DNA of 64,000 nucleotides from an uncultured Clostridia bacterium (GTDB lineage Bacteria; Bacillota; Clostridia; UBA1381): NCBI GenBank assembly GCA_947624485.1, contig CANQKM010000012.1, positions 1 through 64,000 on the forward strand. Direction: 5' to 3'. The notes beneath the pieces are model-generated. The model was given only the letters and a program-made list of their open reading frames with translations. It ran no database searches and was not told the DNA's origin. A program made the position numbers and the translations under genes. Shown here in pieces: positions 58,680 to 64,000 of the stretch; position 1 is the first letter of the stretch; each line of letters starts with the position of its first letter.

Positions 58680-59969
58680 ATGAAGTACAGTGAAATGACA
58701 AGGGAACAGCTTATCGCCGAGTACGAGGCGGTAAAGGGAAAGTATGAGGAGCTTCAGAGCATGGAGTTAAATCTCGACATGTCGCGCGGCAAGCCGAACA
58801 AGGAGCAGCTTGATTTGTCGATGGGCATGGTTGACGCATTGAGCGGCAGCGACCTCGTCGGCGAGGAAGGCATTGACTGCCGCAACTACGGCGTGCTTGA
58901 CGGCATAATCGAGGCGAAAAGACTTTTGAGCGCGATGATAGAGTGTCCCGTAGACCAGATTATAATATACGGCAATTCGAGCCTTAACGTGATGTACGAC
59001 ACCGTCGCGCGCTCTATGACGCACGGCGTAATGGGTTCAACTCCCTGGGCAAAGCTTGACAAGGTTAAATTCCTCTGCCCCGTACCCGGCTACGACAGAC
59101 ATTTCGCGATAACGGAATTTTTCGGCATAGAGATGATAAATGTGCCGATGACAGCCGAAGGACCGGATATGGACATGGTCGAGGAGCTTGTGTCAAAGGA
59201 CGAAAGCATAAAGGGTATATGGTGCGTGCCGAAGTATTCAAACCCGTCGGGTATTACATATTCCGATGAAACGGTGCGCCGTTTTGCTGCTTTAAAGCCT
59301 GCGGCAAAGGATTTCCGCATTTACTGGGACAACGCCTACTGCATACATCACCTCTACGAGGACAGACAGGATCACATTCTCGAAATCCTCCACGAGTGCG
59401 AGAAGGCGGGCAGCCCCGATATGGTGTTTAAGTTCTGCTCGACCTCGAAGGTCACGTTCCCCGGTTCGGGCATAGCGGCGATCGCCGCGTCAAAGGCTAA
59501 CCTCGACTTTATAAAGAAGCAGCTTACGATACAGACGATAGGACACGACAAGATAAATCAGCTCCGCCACGTAAAGTTTTTCGGCGATTTTGACGGTATG
59601 CTCGAACACATGAAAAAGCACGCGGCTGTAATACGCCCGAAGTTTGAGGCTGTGCTTGACGCGCTCGACACCGAGCTTGCGCCGCTCGGCATAGCGGAGT
59701 GGACGCGCCCGAACGGCGGTTACTTTATTTCGCTCGATACCCCGAAGGGCTGCGCGAAGCGCGTGGTGAGCCTGTGCAAGGACGCCGGAGTCGTTATGAC
59801 CGGCGCCGGCGCGACATACCCCTACGGCATAGATCCCAACGACAGCAATATCCGCATAGCCCCGACCTTCCCGTCAACCGAGGAATTAAAGCAGGCATGC
59901 GCAGTGCTTACCACCTGCGTGAAGCTCGCCGGACTTGAAAAGCTTTTGGCAGAATCGGAAAGGGTATAA
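58680..59969 (+). CDS. PLP-dependent aminotransferase (AspT/class Ic type)
   Basis: A 429-residue fold-type I enzyme: LNLDMSRGKPNKEQLDLS at the N-terminus, YGNSSLNVMYDTV, CPVPGYDRHFAI, GIWCVPKYSNPSGITY, IYWDNAYCIHHLY, the PLP lysine in FCSTSKVTFPGSG, and NGGYFISLDTPKG. The opening D-M-S-R-G-K-P motif and the order match the class Ic aspartate aminotransferases first known from Corynebacterium. It probably moves an amino group between aspartate and 2-oxoglutarate. It ends 3 bases before a secreted glycosidase, an odd partner. Confidence 0.88.
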   Translation: MKYSEMTREQLIAEYEAVKGKYEELQSMELNLDMSRGKPNKEQLDLSMGMVDALSGSDLVGEEGIDCRNYGVLDGIIEAKRLLSAMIECPVDQIIIYGNSSLNVMYDTVARSMTHGVMGSTPWAKLDKVKFLCPVPGYDRHFAITEFFGIEMINVPMTAEGPDMDMVEELVSKDESIKGIWCVPKYSNPSGITYSDETVRRFAALKPAAKDFRIYWDNAYCIHHLYEDRQDHILEILHECEKAGSPDMVFKFCSTSKVTFPGSGIAAIAASKANLDFIKKQLTIQTIGHDKINQLRHVKFFGDFDGMLEHMKKHAAVIRPKFEAVLDALDTELAPLGIAEWTRPNGGYFISLDTPKGCAKRVVSLCKDAGVVMTGAGATYPYGIDPNDSNIRIAPTFPSTEELKQACAVLTTCVKLAGLEKLLAESERV

Positions 59970-59972
59970 ACA

Positions 59973-62567
59973 ATGAAAGAACGTATTATATCTGTATTGA
60001 CTGCCGCGTCAATTTTGTGTGCGCTTGCCGCATTGCCCGCGTCGGCGGACGATGTTACGGCAGTGCGCCTCGACCCCTCGGACGCGTCGCCTTTTAACGG
60101 CGGCAGATTCCGGGGCTGGGGTACGAGCCTGTGCTGGTGGGCGAACCGTCTCGGCTACAGTGAAAAGCTCACGTCGGCAGCGGCTGACGCGTTTTTCGGT
60201 GAGGACGGTCTTTCGCTTGACATAGCGCGTTACAACCTCGGCGGCGGCGACGATCCGGAGCATAACCACATAACGCGCTCCGACTCGAAAATACCGTCGT
60301 ACGCCGTGGGCTTTGACGATGACGGAAATATAATATACGACATGACCGCCGACGAAAATCAGCGCAATACCGCGCTCGCGGCGATGAAGGCTAACCCCGA
60401 TATTTATTTTGAGGGGTTTTCAAATTCGCCGCCGTGGTTCATGACAAATTCGCTCTGCTCGTCGGGCGCGGAAAACGCCGGCGACGACAACCTCAATCCC
60501 GAACATCTCGGCGACTTTACGGAATTTATCGCGGAAGTGACGGAGCGTATGCGCGACGAGTACGACATAAAATTCCAAAGCTACTCGCCGATGAACGAGC
60601 CTGACACGACCTACTGGGGCGCGCTCAGTCCGAAGCAGGAGGGCGCGCACTATTCGCCCGGCAAAACGCAGTCGGACACGATCACCGCGCTGCGCCGTTC
60701 GCTTGACAGCCACGGTCTCACGGACGTGCTTGTGGCTGGTATGGACGAAACGGACATAGACAAGTCGGTCGCGAACTACGCGCTGCTTACCGACGAGGCG
60801 AAGGCAGCGCTCGGCAGAATAGACACTCACACCTACGGCGGCTCGCAGCGCAGACAGCTTAAGGAAACGGCTGTAAACGCGGGCAAGGATTTGTGGATGA
60901 GCGAGGTTGACGGCGGCTGGGACGGTTTTGCGCTCGCCGACAGAATTATACTCGACATGAACGGCATGATGCCGGCGGCGTGGGTGATGTGGGACATAGT
61001 TGATTTTCACCGTGACAGCGATTTTGCCGCGCCCGACAGCACAAAGACCGAGGCGGACGCGTCGCTCGATCCGACCGCTCCGTTGTGGGGCGTCGCGATG
61101 GCCGACCATGATAATGAAACGCTTGAACTGTCAAATAAATATTACTTCTTCGGACAGTTTACGCGCTACATAAACCCGGGCGACACTATCATAGCGTCGT
61201 CCGACGGCACGCTCGCGGCGTACAACAAGGAAACGGGCGATATAAAAATCGTCGCGGTAAACCGCGGAACGGAGGACTTTGATTACGAGTTCGACCTGTC
61301 GGCGTTCCTCAACGTCGGAAACGACGTTACCGAGATACGCACGAACAACGAAACGGGCGACAAAGCGGAGCATTGGAAGGAAATAAAGGGCGAAGCTGAA
61401 ATGAACGGCACGACTCTCAAAACGACGCTCAAAGCCGGTACACTCACGACCTACATAATAAAGGGCGCGGACGACGGCTTTACATTTGACGCGGCGACGG
61501 GCGAATACAGCTGTTCCGACGCGGCAAAGGGAAGCGTCGGCGCGGTTGTCGCGCTCTACGACGAAAACGGCGCGCTTAAAGCCGTTAAGACGAACGCGTC
61601 GGGTAAATTCGACGAAAGCGCGGCTGGATACACCGCAAAGCTGCTCAAAGCGGCTGACATTTCGTACATGACCGTCGAAGGAAACGACGTTGTAACAGCC
61701 GGCGAAACGGAAACGTACCGGGTAAATACGGGCGAAACAGACTTAAACGGCGAAATCGAGTGGAGCGTGTCGGACGAAAGCGTCGCAGCCGTTGACGAAA
61801 ACGGCACGCTGACGGCTCGCGAAAGGGGAGACGTGACTGTTTACGCGCACTCGCCGAGCCTCAGCCGCACCGCCGAAAAGCGCGTTCACGTAACCGACGG
61901 AACCGAGAAATACGATGGCAAAGCGTACACGCTCGTGTCAAGCGTTGCGGACGCGACCAACGATTTTGAAAAGGACGCGGGTAAGTTTAAGCTCAGCGGC
62001 GGCGCGGCGCTCACAAAGGACGGCGCTGGCAATAACGTGCTTGGCGTGCAGCCCGACTATGAGAACAAGGACGGCGCTGCGAAAAGCGGCGCGGCGTACC
62101 TTGACCTTAACAAGCTCACGTGCGCTGATAATCAAACGATATATATTTCCTTCGACCTATACGCGTCAAATTCCGGCGGCACTGCCGGCTTCGCGCTTTA
62201 CGGCGATAACGGCAAGGAAACGGTGAAGCTGCACTACCTTGACTGGGACAATTACGAGATAACCGTCGGCGGCAGACTTACGAGCGAGGCTGGCGCGGCG
62301 AAGATATATCTCCGCAACTACGTCAACGACAAGCTCGAGAACCAGCTTATATCGAACGGCGCGCATATCGGTATTTACTTCACGCCCTCAACGGGTAAAA
62401 TAAAGGTTACAACAAAGAATAACACAAACGACGAGGAAACTAAGGTATACGAAGGCACGGCGAAGGACGTTAAAGCGCTTGAAGGGCTTGAATTTAAGGC
62501 AGACTACACAACATGGGCAAAGCCGATGTACGTCGATAATCTGACTGCCGGCATATTGGAGGAATAG
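59973..62567 (+). CDS. Secreted GH30-family glycosidase with Ig-like and C-terminal carbohydrate-binding-like regions
   Basis: An 864-residue protein with signal peptide (VLTAASILCALAALPASADD). Residues about 28-500 form a GH30-type barrel plus beta-domain: FRGWGTSLCWWANRLGY, DIARYNLGGGDDP, FSNSPPWFM, acid/base E209 in SPMNEPDTTYW, nucleophile E311 in WMSEVDGGWDGF, and AAWVMWDIVDFH. The GTSLCWWA and NLGGGD pattern is close to the endo-beta-1,6-galactanase branch. A Big_2-type Ig fold follows (about 570-640), then a jelly-roll-like C-terminus (about 660-864). It would act on galactan side chains of plant polysaccharides. AAAGGG serves as ribosome site. Confidence 0.87.
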   Translation: MKERIISVLTAASILCALAALPASADDVTAVRLDPSDASPFNGGRFRGWGTSLCWWANRLGYSEKLTSAAADAFFGEDGLSLDIARYNLGGGDDPEHNHITRSDSKIPSYAVGFDDDGNIIYDMTADENQRNTALAAMKANPDIYFEGFSNSPPWFMTNSLCSSGAENAGDDNLNPEHLGDFTEFIAEVTERMRDEYDIKFQSYSPMNEPDTTYWGALSPKQEGAHYSPGKTQSDTITALRRSLDSHGLTDVLVAGMDETDIDKSVANYALLTDEAKAALGRIDTHTYGGSQRRQLKETAVNAGKDLWMSEVDGGWDGFALADRIILDMNGMMPAAWVMWDIVDFHRDSDFAAPDSTKTEADASLDPTAPLWGVAMADHDNETLELSNKYYFFGQFTRYINPGDTIIASSDGTLAAYNKETGDIKIVAVNRGTEDFDYEFDLSAFLNVGNDVTEIRTNNETGDKAEHWKEIKGEAEMNGTTLKTTLKAGTLTTYIIKGADDGFTFDAATGEYSCSDAAKGSVGAVVALYDENGALKAVKTNASGKFDESAAGYTAKLLKAADISYMTVEGNDVVTAGETETYRVNTGETDLNGEIEWSVSDESVAAVDENGTLTARERGDVTVYAHSPSLSRTAEKRVHVTDGTEKYDGKAYTLVSSVADATNDFEKDAGKFKLSGGAALTKDGAGNNVLGVQPDYENKDGAAKSGAAYLDLNKLTCADNQTIYISFDLYASNSGGTAGFALYGDNGKETVKLHYLDWDNYEITVGGRLTSEAGAAKIYLRNYVNDKLENQLISNGAHIGIYFTPSTGKIKVTTKNNTNDEETKVYEGTAKDVKALEGLEFKADYTTWAKPMYVDNLTAGILEE

Positions 62568-62570
62568 AAA

Positions 62571-63485
62571 TTGGGAGCATATTTGTTTGTGCATTTTTCC
62601 GGAAGAGAACGGACGGCTGACGAGGAGCAGATTTACTTTTCCGTTTCAGCCGACGGAAGAACGTGGAAAACGCTTAACGGCAAAAAGCCGGTTCTAACGA
62701 GCAGTATAGGTGAAAAGGGCGTGCGCGATCCGTTCATACTGCGCGGTGAGGACGGGAAATTCTTTATAATCGCCACGGATCTCAGCATCTACCACAGAAA
62801 GGACGATCCCGACTGCTGGATAAGCTGTCAGCAAAACGGCTCGAGAAGCATTGTCGTGTGGGAGAGCGGTGACCTCGTAAACTGGAGCGAAGCGCGTCTT
62901 GCGGAAATTGCCGCTCCCGACGCCGGCTGCGCGTGGGCGCCGGAGAGCATATACGACGGCGAAAAGGGTATGTATATGGTGTACTGGGCGTCGCAGGCGG
63001 CGTTTGACGGCTACGCGAAGGAGCGCGTATACAGGTCGTACACGAGGGACTTTAAGACTTTCACCGATCCCAAAATTTACATAGACAACCCCGAAAGCGC
63101 GATCGATACCTGCATAACGGAGCATGACGGCGTTTACTACCGTTTCACGAAGGACGAGACGCACAAGGCGGTAACGATGATGAAAAGCGCGTCGCTCTCA
63201 AACGGCTGGGAGGACGTTGAGACGTACACGATAAACGGCGAGAACGGCGCGTCGGTGTTTGGCTTTGAGGGACCGACAATATTCAAGTACCACGGCGAAA
63301 ACAAGTGGTGCCTCATGCTTGACAATTACGCGAAGCAGGAGGGCTACAAGCCGTTTGTGACGGACGACATAGCGCGCGGTAATTTCGTTTCGCCGCCGCC
63401 TATGGATTTTGACATGATCTACCGTCACGGTACTGTCATGCCGATTACGGACGAGGAATACAAAAGACTTGTTGAAAAATATTGA
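62571..63485 (+). CDS. GH43-like five-blade propeller glycosidase
   Basis: A 304-residue protein without a signal peptide, started by TTG with GGAGG 8 bases upstream. Blade motifs: QIYFSVSADGRTWKTLNGKK, VRDPFILRGEDGKFFIIATD (catalytic-base D), CAWAPESIYDGEKGMYMVYW (acid E), SAIDTCITEHDGVYYRFTKD. This pattern belongs to GH43-type beta-propellers, which remove arabinose or galactose units. It lies 3 bases after the GH30 gene, so secreted cleavage may be followed by this enzyme inside the cell. Confidence 0.82.
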   Translation: MGAYLFVHFSGRERTADEEQIYFSVSADGRTWKTLNGKKPVLTSSIGEKGVRDPFILRGEDGKFFIIATDLSIYHRKDDPDCWISCQQNGSRSIVVWESGDLVNWSEARLAEIAAPDAGCAWAPESIYDGEKGMYMVYWASQAAFDGYAKERVYRSYTRDFKTFTDPKIYIDNPESAIDTCITEHDGVYYRFTKDETHKAVTMMKSASLSNGWEDVETYTINGENGASVFGFEGPTIFKYHGENKWCLMLDNYAKQEGYKPFVTDDIARGNFVSPPPMDFDMIYRHGTVMPITDEEYKRLVEKY

Positions 63486-63486
63486 C

Positions 63487-63513
63487 AAAAACGGCGCACA
63501 CGCGCCGTTTTTT
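63487..63513 (+). terminator. Terminator after the glycosidase operon
   Basis: CGGCGC (63492-63497) pairs with GCGCCG (63502-63507), extended by A/T pairs on both sides and a T-run. Confidence 0.88.
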
Positions 63514-63541
63514 AATGTATAAAATAAAATCGTGTCGGGAC

Positions 63542-63570
63542 TTGATTTTTTTATTCCGGTGTGCTATAAT
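63542..63570 (+). promoter_or_regulatory. Promoter of the aldolase-type gene
   Basis: TTGATT (63542-63547), 17 bases, TATAAT (63565-63570), 75 bases before the ATG. Confidence 0.75.
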
Positions 63571-63645
63571 ACTGGTTGTCTTTGCGCGTTGCAAGGAATT
63601 GCCGCGGTAAGCGGTAAAATGTAGTACGGTAGGAGGAATTTTAAA

Positions 63646-64000
63646 ATGGCACCGAAACAAGGAAACATTATGTCCTACAGACCTGATATAAAGGTCATGG
63701 ACGCGACTATCCGCGACGGCGGACTGGTCAACGATTTTTATTTCACGGACGAGTTCGTGAAAAAGCTCTACGAGACGAACGTAAAAGCCGGAGTCGATTA
63801 CATGGAATTCGGCTACAAGGCGTCGAACGACATTTTCGACGAGAGCAAGTTCGGAAAGTGGAAGTTCTGCAAGGAAGAGGATATACGCGCGATCGTCGGC
63901 GACAACGACACGGATCTTAAAATATCCGTCATGGCTGACGTGGGCAGAACAAATCTTGAGCGCGACGTTATCGACAAGAAGGACAGCGTTATAGACGTTG
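63646..64000 (+). CDS. HMGL-like aldolase, partial (runs off the window)
   Basis: The first 118 codons of a TIM-barrel lyase: KVMDATIRDGGLVNDFYF has the D-x-T-I-R-D-G-G line of the HMG-CoA-lyase/4-hydroxy-2-oxovalerate aldolase superfamily, followed by AGVDYMEFGYKAS and LKISVMADVGR. Metal binding at the first Asp is expected. GGAGG lies 8 bases before ATG 63646. The substrate cannot be told from this part. Confidence 0.82.
   Translation, partial: MAPKQGNIMSYRPDIKVMDATIRDGGLVNDFYFTDEFVKKLYETNVKAGVDYMEFGYKASNDIFDESKFGKWKFCKEEDIRAIVGDNDTDLKISVMADVGRTNLERDVIDKKDSVIDV

Overview
The window looks like chromosomal DNA of an endospore-lineage Gram-positive bacterium, most likely a gut-type member of the Clostridia (Bacillota). 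The basis is a type III PolC polymerase, a T-box leader, dipicolinate synthase genes, the yhbY-nadD-yqeK-rsfS-leuS gene order, clostridial-type single-chain PurL, strong TTGACA-N17-TATAAT promoters with GGAGG ribosome sites, and large secreted proteins with GLUG and Listeria-Bacteroides (InlB B) repeats. Species cannot be named from the sequence alone.

Layout. 1-4042 is scrambled accessory DNA: a large serine recombinase that has lost its catalytic N-terminus, an internally deleted methyltransferase behind an intact promoter, an Fe-S aldo/keto reductase, a Phd/ParE-type toxin-antitoxin pair, and the last 45 codons of dpaA (dipicolinate synthase subunit A). 4046-4519 is the first 158 codons of dpaB. 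The last 35 codons of dpaB are at 30719-30826, in frame. The 26.2 kb between them is a site-specific insertion. It begins and ends with the same 4-bp core GGAC, its ends form one half each of an imperfect palindrome, and a complete large serine recombinase lies just inside the left end. Removing it would restore a 193-residue DpaB of normal length.

The inserted element carries a recombinase operon (HTH/zinc-ribbon protein, 59-residue protein, recombinase), a DinJ/YafQ-type toxin-antitoxin pair, a ClC-type anion transporter, a MerR-family regulator, two giant secreted proteins (2561 and 3706 aa) in one operon, an HdeD-like membrane protein and a two-helix ion channel. Two near-identical promoters with the 19-bp spacer typical of MerR control sit in front of the giant-protein operon and of the hdeD/channel pair, so the element seems to carry its own regulon. 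No phage structural or conjugation genes are visible.

To the right of the element, 30917-64000 is ordinary core chromosome: a secreted transglutaminase-like protein, an alpha/beta hydrolase, a T-box-controlled stand-alone tryptophan synthase beta chain, alaS, the hinT-yhbY-nadD-yqeK-rsfS-leuS cluster, a GDSL esterase and FAD dehydrogenase pair, tRNA-Gly(GCC), a histidine phosphatase with purL, polC with hemW, galM, an aminotransferase followed by GH30 and GH43-like glycosidases, and the start of an HMGL-type aldolase. Several gaps here are filled by dispersed palindromic repeats, one family of which supplies the stop codon of yqeK and the ribosome site of rsfS.

The main result is the interrupted dpaB. 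It resembles the known class of sporulation genes split by excisable recombinase elements (such as sigK/skin), here in a clostridial dipicolinate synthase gene and with surface-protein cargo. Whether the element is excised during sporulation, or is only parked in a decaying sporulation locus (dpaA is also cut), cannot be decided from this window.
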